Assembly (NCBI RefSeq): GCF_000614545.1
Contig: NZ_BAKW01000023.1
Span: forward strand, 1-44,298
Length of the DNA: 44,298 bases
From: Asaia platycodi JCM 25414
GTDB taxonomy: Bacteria; Pseudomonadota; Alphaproteobacteria; Acetobacterales; Acetobacteraceae
Direction of reading: 5' to 3'
Below are positions 1 through 8,126 of this stretch, in pieces. The translations under genes and the position numbers were made by a program. Below the pieces are notes generated by a model, which saw only the letters and a program-made list of their open reading frames with translations, did not search any database and was not told the DNA's origin. Numbering within the stretch: the stretch's first letter is position 1; each line of letters opens with the position of its first letter.

Positions 1-2
1 GC

Positions 3-234
3 GGCTGGGGCGGATGGGGCCTCGGGGTCGCGACCGGTGCCGTCATCGGCGCTGCGGCGACGAGTTCGTATTACGCCAACCCCTATTATGGCGGAGGCTA
101 TGCGACGACCCCCTATACCTATCAGTGCGGCGCTACGCCAATTGCGCACCGGCACCGGGCTATGCCTATCCTGGCACCTATGCAGCCCCTTATCCGAACG
201 CTATCCCGGCGACCCCGATCCCAACGGCTACTGA
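3..234 (+). CDS. Gly/Tyr-rich small protein, 3' part only (two apparent frameshifts)
   Basis: This is the C-terminal part of a gene that begins left of the window. It reads as a Gly-rich hydrophobic stretch (GAVIGAAATSSYYANPYYGGG), followed by a Tyr/Pro-rich tail ending YPGDPDPNGY and a TGA at 232-234. The reading passes through all three frames. A GG near 129-130 that should be GGG moves the frame to RYANCAPAPGYAYPG, and a single G at about 200 that should be GG moves it to the natural end. Such short Gly/Tyr/Pro-rich proteins with a central hydrophobic glycine zipper are common in alphaproteobacteria and are usually envelope-associated, but their function is unknown. The frame joins are my inference; the residue patterns on both sides of each join are seen directly. 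Confidence 0.55.
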   Translation, partial: AGADGASGSRPVPSSALRRRVRITPTPIMAEAMRRPPIPISAALRQLRTGTGLCLSWHLCSPLSERYPGDPDPNGY

Positions 235-248
235 AGGGGTTGGGGGAA

Positions 249-275
249 AGGTGCAGACCGCCTGGGCCTGCACCT
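249..275. terminator. Possible weak hairpin between convergent genes
   Basis: An 8-bp perfect inverted repeat, AGGTGCAG at 249-256 and CTGCACCT at 268-275 with an 11-base loop, lies between the converging ends of the Gly/Tyr-rich gene and the DUF1328 gene. No T-tract follows on either strand, so terminator function is doubtful. Confidence 0.25.
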
Positions 276-291
276 GGGGAACGACCTGCGT

Positions 292-462
292 TCAGCGCAT
301 ACGCCCGCGGCCAAATACGAAGCTGAGAACGAACAGCACCAGAAAGATAAAGAACAGGATTTTGCCTATCGAGGCGAAATCGGCTGAAATACCACCGAAA
401 CCGAGCACACCCGCCAGAAGGGCAAGGATCAGGAACACGATTGTCCAGCGAAGAAGGTCCAT
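292..462 (-). CDS. DUF1328 (YtjA-like) small membrane protein
   Basis: A 56-residue protein beginning [18 protein letters not shown]. It has two hydrophobic segments (about residues 6-22 and 30-48) separated by the conserved [17 protein letters not shown] stretch and ends in basic residues. Length and pattern match the DUF1328/YtjA family of small inner-membrane proteins of unknown function, often stress-induced. I place the start at 462 because a GGAG ribosome site lies eight bases upstream on this strand; a longer reading to 501 adds 13 residues that do not look like the family. It is divergent from nadE and converges on the Gly/Tyr-rich gene. Confidence 0.85.
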   Translation of the reverse strand: MDLLRWTIVFLILALLAGVLGFGGISADFASIGKILFFIFLVLFVLSFVFGRGRMR

Positions 463-654
463 GGCGATAACTCCGTGATTGGAACATAACATAATCGTCA
501 TGATCCTGGGTCTTTGGGTGAACGGGCCAGCCTCGCAACGGTTTGCTTCGCGATGACAGGGCCTTGTCTTTTAATCTGGAAAGACGTTTCTGGGCGAGAG
601 CCGGTGCCAATGCCGGAAGCATGTTATAGGGCCGATGCTGCAGGAGATGATCCC

Positions 655-2685
655 ATGAGCGCGTTTCGATCTCTCTATCGTCATGGTTTTGCCCGGGTTG
701 CGGCCTGCACCATCCCTGTGCGCCTTGCTGACCCACGCCATAATCTGCAGCAGATCGTCGCCCTTTCCCGGCAATGCTCGGCTGCCGGAGCGGCTTTGGC
801 CGTGTTTCCCGAGCTATGCCTTTCAGGCTATGCAATCGACGATCTGAGGCAGCAGGACGCGCTGCTCGACGGCGTGATCGAATGCCTCGTGCATCTGAGA
901 GATGAAAGCGCCTCCTGGAAGAGCGTTATCGTCGCGGGTGCGCCGCTCGTGCATCGGGGGGGTCTCTTCAATTGCGCGGTGGTGCTGCATCGGGGAGAAA
1001 TTCTTGGCATCGTCCCGAAATCCTACCTGCCAAACTACCGCGAGTTCTACGATTCGCGCCATTTCGTCGCCGGGGTCGATATCGTCGATGAAACGCTGCG
1101 GCTTGGCGGGCGGGACGTGCCGTTCGGCACAGATCTGATTTTCGAAGCACAGGACCTGCCCGGCTTCGCGCTCGGCATCGAAATCTGCGAGGATCTCTGT
1201 ACCTAATCCACCCAGCACCGCGCTCGCTCTGGCAGGCGCTACGGTCATCGGCAATCCGTCGGCCAGCACCATCACCATTGGCAAATCGGAGGATCGCCAT
1301 CTGCTCTGTCGCGCGCAATCGCAACGCGCCCTTTGTGCTTATGTCTATGCCGCGGCCGGAGCCGGCGAGTCGACGACAGACGTCGCGTGGGACGGGCAGG
1401 TTTCCGTCTATGAAGCGGGCCGCCTGCTGGCCGAGTCAGACCGTTTTCCCGTCGAAGCCAGATGACGCTTGCCGATATCGATATCGATCTGATCCGTCAG
1501 GAGCGCATGCGCATGGGGAGCTTCCATGACTGCGCCCGCGCCAATGATCATGGGCAATGGCGCCGCATCGGCTTCACGCTGGCGCCGGTTGAGGGCGATA
1601 TCGGCTTTCAGCGCATCGTCCCGCGCTTTCCTTTCGTGCCCGAAAATCCTGGCCGACTGGATCAGGATTGTTATGAAGCCTGGACCATTCAGGTGCGCGC
1701 CCTCACGCAGCGCCTCAAGACGAGCGGTGTCGAACGCTGCGTGATCGGCGTATCAGGGGGGCTCGACTCCACCCTTGCCCTTCTGGTCGCCGCACGCGCC
1801 GCCGATGAACTCGAATGGAGCCGTGACAGGGTCGATGCCTATACCATGCCAGGCTTTGCAACAGGCGATGCCAGCCTGGGCCTCGCCCATGAGCTGATGA
1901 CGGCGCTGGGCGTTGACGCCCACGAGCTCGATATCAAACCGACCGCCATGCAAATGCTGGAAACCATCGGCCATCCCTTTGCCTCAGGCGCGCCAGTGCA
2001 TGACATCACGTTCGAGAACGTTCAGGCAGGGTTGCGTACCGATTTCCTGTTCCGCCTTGCCAATCAGCGCAACGGGATCGTGATTGGCACTGGCGATCTG
2101 TCCGAACTGGCACTCGGCTGGTGCACCTATGGCGTCGGCGACCAGATGTCGCATTACAACGTCAATGCCGGCATGCCGAAAACGCTCATCCAGCATCTGA
2201 TTCGCTGGCTGGCCCGCAAGGGAGGTCTCGGCGACACGATTGCGCCCGTGCTAGAACGGATCGTCTCGGCAGAAATCACGCCCGAGCTGGTGCCCGCCGG
2301 TGCGGAAGGGGTGCAGAAAACCGAAGACAAGATCGGTCCGTATGCCCTGCAGGATTTCACACTCTATTATGTACTGCGCTACGGCTTTCGCCCGAGCAAG
2401 ATCCTTTTCCTCGCGCTACAGGCTTGGGAAAACAAGGATCGCAGCATCTGGCCAGCCCATTTCCCGGAAGACAGAAAGCTAGCTTTTGACGCTGCCGCCA
2501 TCCGTCACTGGCTAAAGGTATTTCTGACGCGCTTCTTCGGCTTCAGCCAGTTTAAACGCTCCGCTCTGCCTAATGGGCCCAAGCTCTCTTCCGGGGGAAG
2601 TCTCTCTCCCCGTGGCGAATGGCGCGCGCCTTCCGACGGGACTGCGGCGGCGTGGCTCGAAGAGCTTGAGAAGACCCTCCTGTAA
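655..2685 (+). CDS. nadE: Glutamine-dependent NAD+ synthetase (two apparent frameshifts)
   Basis: Long-form NadE, which makes NAD+ from nicotinate adenine dinucleotide using ammonia released from glutamine; the final step of NAD synthesis in the cytoplasm. The N-terminal nitrilase-like glutaminase domain shows the Glu in [13 protein letters not shown], the Lys in [14 protein letters not shown] and the Cys in GIEICEDL. The synthetase domain has the ATP P-loop SGGLDST at about residue 367 and the typical C-terminal [13 protein letters not shown] stretch. The start at 655 follows AGGAG. The frame breaks twice: at 1196-1200, where TGGGTA (giving EDLWVPNPPS) has lost two G, and at about 1461, where one A is missing before the MTLAD stretch. 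Restored length is 677 residues, normal for the family. With an essential gene hit twice, sequencing error is far more likely than inactivation. Confidence 0.93.
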
Positions 2686-3028
2686 AAGGGGGGATCGCTC
2701 CATACACTTTAACCCGTGCCATTCGACACGCGGCCTCATCTGGAACAACACGAATAGACTGATACTCGATAGGCCCACTGCGCGCCGTCCGTAAGGCAAT
2801 TGCCCAGCTATATATCGAAAACGTAGCCGTTCAGCTTTCTCCGTGGCGCCTTGCGTTACATGCATGGTCACGACTTCGGCAAACCGGATCGACGACGGGC
2901 AATGTCTTCGTGTCACCGATTCTGACTCACCGACCAATTTTCTAAAAAAAGCGTCATTCCTCAGGCGGAAAAGGCCCGTCCGCGCCTGTAACATTCTTCA
3001 TCAATTCGTGAAGAGGTGAGGCAAACCC

Positions 3029-3076
3029 ATGAAAGAATTCAAGAAACAGGATCCGTTTCTCAATATTTTCTTTTAG
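3029..3076 (+). CDS. Possible 15-codon leader-type ORF
   Basis: ATG at 3029 runs to TAG at 3074-3076 and encodes MKEFKKQDPFLNIFF. A GAGGTGAGG ribosome-site-like sequence sits about ten bases upstream. It lies in AT-rich DNA 550 bases before the RTX-like gene. A chance ORF is quite possible; there is no family match I recognise. Confidence 0.2.
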   Translation: MKEFKKQDPFLNIFF

Positions 3077-3294
3077 GACCTTTTCCACGGTAGGGAATTT
3101 TATTGTAACGATATCAGCTACTTATACGAATATTCTAACGTACCCCGTGATCGCGCCTGTTCGTAGAAGAGAAAGAAACCGAAGAAATTCGTCGTAATGA
3201 CGATAATAGTTTATCTTTTTACTTCAGGAGAAGTCATTACAAGCCATTCATATTCAACACAAACAAATCTGATTCGAAACAATAATCTCGCAAG

Positions 3295-3320
3295 ATTGTG
3301 AGTATTAAGTCACTCACAAT
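3295..3320. promoter_or_regulatory. 9-bp inverted repeat in the RTX-gene control region
   Basis: ATTGTGAGT at 3295-3303 and ACTCACAAT at 3312-3320 form a perfect dyad with an 8-base spacer. It could be an operator or an RNA hairpin. No T-run follows directly. Confidence 0.4.
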
Positions 3321-3417
3321 GTGGAGTTTTTATGGATAAAACCCTCGGAAACGCTATGTTTCCTTACCTCAGGTCCATTTCAAATCACTTCAACATCCCG
3401 GATCTGCGTTCAATATG

Positions 3418-3436
3418 ATAGTTTGCATCAAACTAT
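3418..3436. promoter_or_regulatory. 8-bp palindrome with 3-base centre
   Basis: ATAGTTTG at 3418-3425 and CAAACTAT at 3429-3436 flank CAT. The dyad lies about 190 bases before the RTX-like start and just upstream of the promoter-like TTGACT at 3468, so it is placed as an operator for a dimeric regulator might be. Confidence 0.4.
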
Positions 3437-3467
3437 TATCCATCGGCCACAAATACCTTTTGATTTA

Positions 3468-3500
3468 TTGACTCAGACCATAGGTTAAGACATCTATAAA
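3468..3500 (+). promoter_or_regulatory. Promoter-like sequence for the RTX-like gene
   Basis: TTGACT at 3468-3473 resembles a -35 box. TATAAA at 3495-3500 resembles a -10 box, but the 21-base spacing is longer than the ideal 17. CATCTA at exactly 17 bases is a poorer -10. Low confidence without transcript data. Confidence 0.25.
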
Positions 3501-3627
3501 AAAAATTGGTTTTTCGATCTAGATCTTGGTAGACGGCACGACCGATGGGCGTGGGCATGTTGAGAGCGCCCGACGCATTGTAACGGTCTATGTCTGAAGC
3601 CTCCAGAAATAACAAGGAGCTGGTCGC

Positions 3628-5067
3628 ATGGCGATCGTAACGGTAGTTGGTTCGTCTGGTATGACTGTGCAGGTCACCGTTGAAGGTGCCCGCATGCAGA
3701 CACTCGCCTCGAGCTACGCAGCACAGATTCTGGGCGCTGTGACAACGGGCGACATCACCTCGGTCGATCTTGTGACAGGTGCGAATACCGGCCCCTCAGC
3801 CTCGACGAGCATCGTTCAGGGCGTCATCACCACCGGTGGTGCCTTCTCGATGGCAGGCAACTACAGCAACCTGGTCATCGGCTCGCTTGGTGCGCCGTTC
3901 AACGATCCGGCCCAGGATACGCCTGTAGCACCGACTGTGAAGGCTGTTACCGTCGACGGCACGGGCGTGACCGCGGGCATGCTCTCGGTTCTCGCTGGCG
4001 ACACTGAAGGCGTGACCTTCTACGCAGGCAATTATAACGGCAGCTTCGTCTCGACGATGGGCAACAACCTGTTCGATGGTCGCGGTCATACCGGCAACTG
4101 GACGATTGCTACCGGCGACGGCAACGACACCATCTACGCAGCAGCCGGGACGAACAATATCCGTGCTGGCGAGGGACAGAACGTCATCAACCTCAGCACC
4201 GGCGCCAATTTTGTCGCTTCTGAAGGTCAGGACACCATTACCGGCGTAGAAAATGCGTCCGACACGGTGACCATCCTCGGTGGCAAGTCCGTCGTCACGT
4301 TGCAGTCCAACTCGGTTGTGGTTGATTCGGCACTCTCCGGAAGCCAGATTAGCGTCGGCATCAACAGCACCGTCTTTGGCGGCACGGGCTCGACGGTGAA
4401 TTTCACGGGCAGCACCGGCACTATCGTTGGCACTGTAGGCGATACGATTTCTGCAGCAGGCGATCTGGAAGTCGACCATGGCTCGAACCAGTCGATCAGC
4501 GTCTCCGGTGCTCTGAAGTTCATCTCAGGCACGGGCAATACGTCGATCAATGCCGGGCTTGGCACGATCTGGGGCGCCAACGATCTGCGTGCCTCGGTCA
4601 ACACGAATGGTCTGGCCCTGTTCACCGCCAACCAGCCCAGCACAACCGGCAGCCAGTATATTGACGCGTCTTCTTCGGCAGGCACGCTCGAGGCCTGGAC
4701 GGGTGCAGGCAACAACACGATCATTGGTACCTCAGGATCGGATCACTTCGTTTTCGGCACGCAGTTCGCTAACTCCAATGGCGATAGCTTTGCGACCGTC
4801 ACGGGTGGCAGCGGCGCAGCCAACACATTCGGTGTGCTTGCAGGCCATAATGGCGGCGATATCACCATCACCGATTTTGGCAGTGCCGCCGGCAACATGT
4901 TCTTCATGTATAATTACAAGCCTGCCGATGCCGACAAGGCTGTGAAGGATCTGCTGGCAACGGCGACCGTCACAGGCGGCAACACCACTCTACAACTGGA
5001 CAACAACATGAAGGTGACGTTCCTGGGCGTGACCGACCTGAAAGCCTCGAATATCGTTATCAGCTGA
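3628..5067 (+). CDS. Secreted RTX-like beta-strand repeat protein
   Basis: A 479-residue protein very rich in Gly, Ser, Thr, Asn and Val, with no Cys, few charged residues and no N-terminal signal peptide. Degenerate calcium-binding nonapeptide-like units occur at GDGNDTIYA (about residue 163) and GAGNNTIIGTSGSDHFVFG (about residue 358). The C-terminus (TTLQLDNNMKVTFLGVTDL, ending in NIVIS) resembles the last beta strands and export signal of type I secreted RTX proteins. I infer type I export and a role as surface or matrix protein (adhesin, S-layer-like or biofilm). No exporter lies in the window. The start is set by AAGGAG at 3614-3619. A long AT-rich leader and a strong terminator suggest high expression. 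The gene reads through without any frameshift. A two-domain glycosyltransferase follows, so glycosylation of this Ser/Thr/Asn-rich protein is a reasonable hypothesis. Confidence 0.75.
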   Translation: MAIVTVVGSSGMTVQVTVEGARMQTLASSYAAQILGAVTTGDITSVDLVTGANTGPSASTSIVQGVITTGGAFSMAGNYSNLVIGSLGAPFNDPAQDTPVAPTVKAVTVDGTGVTAGMLSVLAGDTEGVTFYAGNYNGSFVSTMGNNLFDGRGHTGNWTIATGDGNDTIYAAAGTNNIRAGEGQNVINLSTGANFVASEGQDTITGVENASDTVTILGGKSVVTLQSNSVVVDSALSGSQISVGINSTVFGGTGSTVNFTGSTGTIVGTVGDTISAAGDLEVDHGSNQSISVSGALKFISGTGNTSINAGLGTIWGANDLRASVNTNGLALFTANQPSTTGSQYIDASSSAGTLEAWTGAGNNTIIGTSGSDHFVFGTQFANSNGDSFATVTGGSGAANTFGVLAGHNGGDITITDFGSAAGNMFFMYNYKPADADKAVKDLLATATVTGGNTTLQLDNNMKVTFLGVTDLKASNIVIS

Positions 5068-5105
5068 CGATCACGAGCTAAAAACTTCGATCACGTTTTT
5101 TTTAG

Positions 5106-5139
5106 AGGCCCAGTCCACAAGACTGGGCCTTCATTTTTC
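5106..5139 (+). terminator. Rho-independent terminator after the RTX-like gene
   Basis: A perfect 10-bp stem, AGGCCCAGTC at 5106-5115 and GACTGGGCCT at 5121-5130 with loop CACAA, is followed by a T-rich tail. It lies 39 bases after the stop codon. Confidence 0.9.
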
Positions 5140-5217
5140 ATGGCAGCGCGTTTGGGCTTATAGGTCCGCTCGGCTTATACAAAGCCCTTTCCGACCTCCT
5201 CTTAGAGTGAGAGATTT

Positions 5218-7931
5218 TTGCCTAACCTGAAAAAAAAACAGATGTGGTCTGCTCCAGTCTCCGAGGATAACCTCGACGAGACGACGCAGGCCTCGGCCTA
5301 TATGGCGACTCTGCGCGCAGATTCACTACAGGCAGAGCTGCATCTGGCTAAACAGCAGTTGAAATTGATTCGCGGCTCGCTTTCCTGGCGTTTGACGGAA
5401 CCGCTTCGCTGGGTCAGGGCGCTCACCTTGGGTCGTCTTCCTCGCGGGACTCCGCTCGATGAAGCGTGGGAGCAGTGGCAAGACTCCCGGCGTTCAGAGG
5501 GGACTGTCAAAGCAATAGGCCGCTTTTTTGCTGGCGGCGCCGCCAAAAGACGTCTTCTGCGCCATGGCGATCAGGCCGGCGATCCGCTGTTCGTGCCCAC
5601 ACAAGAACAGGCGGAAATTCTCAGGAGACATGCACCCAAGGCGACGCTCATGCTGCGTCCACGCTGTCTCCTGATCGCGGATATCGAGTTGCAGCAATGT
5701 ACTAAGTACCGTGTGACGCAGAAGGCCGAGCTTCTTCATCGCCTCGGGTGGAGCGTGCAGATCGTTGATTGGAAAGACAGCCGCGAAGTGCTGTCTTCAC
5801 TTCAGGTAGCGACCCGTGTTCTCTTCTATCGTGTACCCGGCATCGACGCCGTGTTGTCTTTGATCGAGGAAGCGAAGCGCCTCGGTCTGGAGCCAAGATG
5901 GGAGATTGATGATCTCCTGTTCAGCAAGACTCTTTATCGCCGTAACGGCAATCTTTCGACGCTATCCTCTCATGAACGACACGAGCTTTACGAACTTGCC
6001 GATCTTTATTGTCGCGCTCTGCTCGCATGCGGACGCGGCATGGCCTCTACCGAAGCGCTTGCCCAGGAAATGCGCAAGATCGGCATCCAGGACGTGCTCG
6101 TGCTCGAAAATGCGCTGGATGAGCAAACACTAAGCGTCGCCAAAACCCTTCTTGCCGCGCCAGCGCCGCGCGATCCTGACAAGATCTGGATATGCTACGG
6201 CTCCGGCAGTCGCGCTCATGACATTGATTTCAGAGCTGCCGAAAGCGGTCTCATCGCAGCGATGCAGGCCGATCCACGTATTCATCTGCTGATCGTGGGG
6301 CCGCTCACGCTCTCCAAGCTTTTTGCCCAGTTCGGCGCGCGTGTGGAACGGCGCAATGAGTTGTCCTATGCTGCCTATCTCGGCGAATTAGCAAGGCAGA
6401 TATCGCCATTGCTCCGCTTGAAAATACGCTCTTCAATGACTGCAAAAGCAACATCAAATTTCTCGAAGCTGCTATTCTCGAAATCCCGTCTGTCTGTTCA
6501 CCCACCGATACCTATCGTCGTGTGATTCAGTCAGGTCAAAACGGGCTTCTGGCGGATAGTGGAGAGACCTGGAAAAACGCCTTGCTGTCACTCGCACAGG
6601 ACCCGGGTCTGAGGCGGCGTGTCGGCCTCAACGCGAGAAAATCAGCGCTTGCGGAGTATGCGCCGGAGCATATTCTGACTCAGCAGGCCAATCCGATTTT
6701 CGGCAAGCCCCCTGCTTTCGCACACAAGGCGCCCCGGGTGCTTCAGGTCAACCTCTTCTTCGCGCCGCGCTCGTTCGGCGGCGCCACAATCGTGGTAGAA
6801 GCCATGCTCGAACCGCTTGCGAAGGCGGGATTCGAGAACAGCGTCATGACGACACGACCAGTTCTCGAAGGTCTGCCTGATGGTGCTTTGCGCTATCGCA
6901 GTCTCGACACGGATGTCTTCTCCGTCAGCGTGGGCCGCAACGGTGGAACAGAAAATCTGACCATCGCCCGTCATCTCGAGCGCTGGATCGACGCATGGGA
7001 TGTCGAACTGGTGCACTTCCATGCCATTCAGGACATGGGCGTTGGCATGACGCGGATCTGCCAGCAGCGCGGCATTCCTTACGTTATCAGCCTGCATGAT
7101 TGCTGGTGGCTGTCAGATAATCTCTTCATCGCCCGTGATGATGGTCAGTATCACCTCGAAAATGACGATGTTCCGCTGTCACCGGAAAACTCGACCCATA
7201 GTCGTTACCTGGGAGAGCGCCGCAAACTCATGCGTCAGGCCCTTGCCGGAGCCGCAGCCATTCTCAGCCCATCCGAAGAACATAAGAGCCTTTACGTACG
7301 CAACGGTGTGCCCTCCGACCGTATCCTGATCAACCGAAACGGGTTCACCTGGCCTTCGCGCCCCAAAGCGAAGCGCGCTCCCGGCTTGAAGCTTCGCTTT
7401 GCCTTTGTCGGAGGAGTCGGCAAGGTCAAGGGCTACGAGCTGATCCGCAAGGCATTTGAGCGCACGCAGCGCGACGATTGGGAACTGCTTCTGGTCGATA
7501 ACACCCTGAATCTGGGTTTCCCCTCTATCGATACTTCAGGCTGGCTGGTTAAGGGCGAAATACGGACGGTCCCAGCCTATACGCAGGCGGGGCTCGATGA
7601 TTTCTACGATCAGGTCGATGTGCTTCTCTTCCCGTCACAATGGCGCGAAAGCTATGGGCTTACCGTACGCGAGGCCCTCTCTCGTGATGTCTGGGTTATC
7701 TCGACGACGCCAGGGGGCCAGGCCGAGGAAATCGTCGAAGGCGTGAACGGATCGCTCATCCCGATCATCGACGACCCTGCCCCGCTTCAGGAGGCCATCG
7801 AAGCTGTTCTGGACCAGAAGGAACGCTTTGAAAAATATGTGAACCCGAACAAGGCCAGCCTGCCGAGCTATGACGATCAGGCAAAGGAGCTTGCCGTTCT
7901 CTATCGTCGCCTTTTGAACAGGTTCTCCTGA
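5218..7931 (+). CDS. Two-domain glycosyltransferase (one apparent frameshift)
   Basis: A restored length of about 904 residues. After a short N-terminal helix comes the SLSWRLTEPLR motif (about residues 53-63), typical of large multi-domain glycosyltransferases. A first GT4-like domain (about 145-500) follows, then a second (about 510-900) beginning RVLQVNLFFAPRSFGGA, with ISLHDCWWLSDN and FVGGVGKVKGYE motifs and an EX7E motif in WRESYGLTVREAL. Such proteins transfer sugars from nucleotide-sugar donors; acceptor unknown. The frame breaks near 6394, where AAG is read as AG; restoring one A gives ELAKADIAIAPLENTLF and joins both parts. The TTG at 5218 is the longest start; the ATG at 5242 is an alternative. 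It lies directly downstream of the RTX-like protein but behind a terminator, so it probably has its own promoter in the 78 bases between. Confidence 0.82.
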
Positions 7932-7960
7932 CCCGGGTCGCGCATCCGATCGCCGACCGC

Positions 7961-7995
7961 AAAAAACCCCTCCCCCGTAAAGAAAGGGGTTTTTT
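7961..7995. terminator. Bidirectional terminator
   Basis: AAAAAACCCCT at 7961-7971 and AGGGGTTTTTT at 7985-7995 form an 11-bp stem with A-run and T-run ends, so it can work on both strands. It serves the glycosyltransferase on the plus strand and the PQQ dehydrogenase arriving on the minus strand. Confidence 0.85.
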
Positions 7996-8126
7996 CTTGC
8001 CCGTTCCTTGAGAAGCCTAAAGGTCTCTGCCGCAATGGACAAAGCCGCTGAAGACACAGCCTGAACAAGCCCGCAGGAACGCCTCCTGTCACACGCGATC
8101 AACGCGTATGACAGGGGAGCTCTCTG

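Larger units (their letters stand above)
2686..3627. other. Long AT-rich intergenic region upstream of the RTX-like gene
   Basis: This 940-base stretch has no convincing long gene. Its base composition drops well below that of its neighbours from about 3000 on. It holds two inverted repeats (3295-3320 and 3418-3436), a possible promoter near 3468-3500 and one 15-codon ORF (3029-3076). It is most simply a long control region for the secreted repeat protein that starts at 3628. Confidence 0.6.

Noticed and set aside
1196..1462. nadE as two genes: separate glutaminase and synthetase
   Set aside because: The region between the two ORFs codes, in a third frame and without stops, for the expected continuous NadE sequence; two small losses explain the split.
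3418..3436. Insertion-sequence end or CRISPR repeat
   Set aside because: The palindrome is single, has no flanking target duplication, transposase or regularly spaced copies; an operator is more plausible.
3796..4479. 227-residue minus-strand ORF inside the RTX-like gene
   Set aside because: It mirrors the repetitive plus-strand sequence and has no ribosome site or motif.
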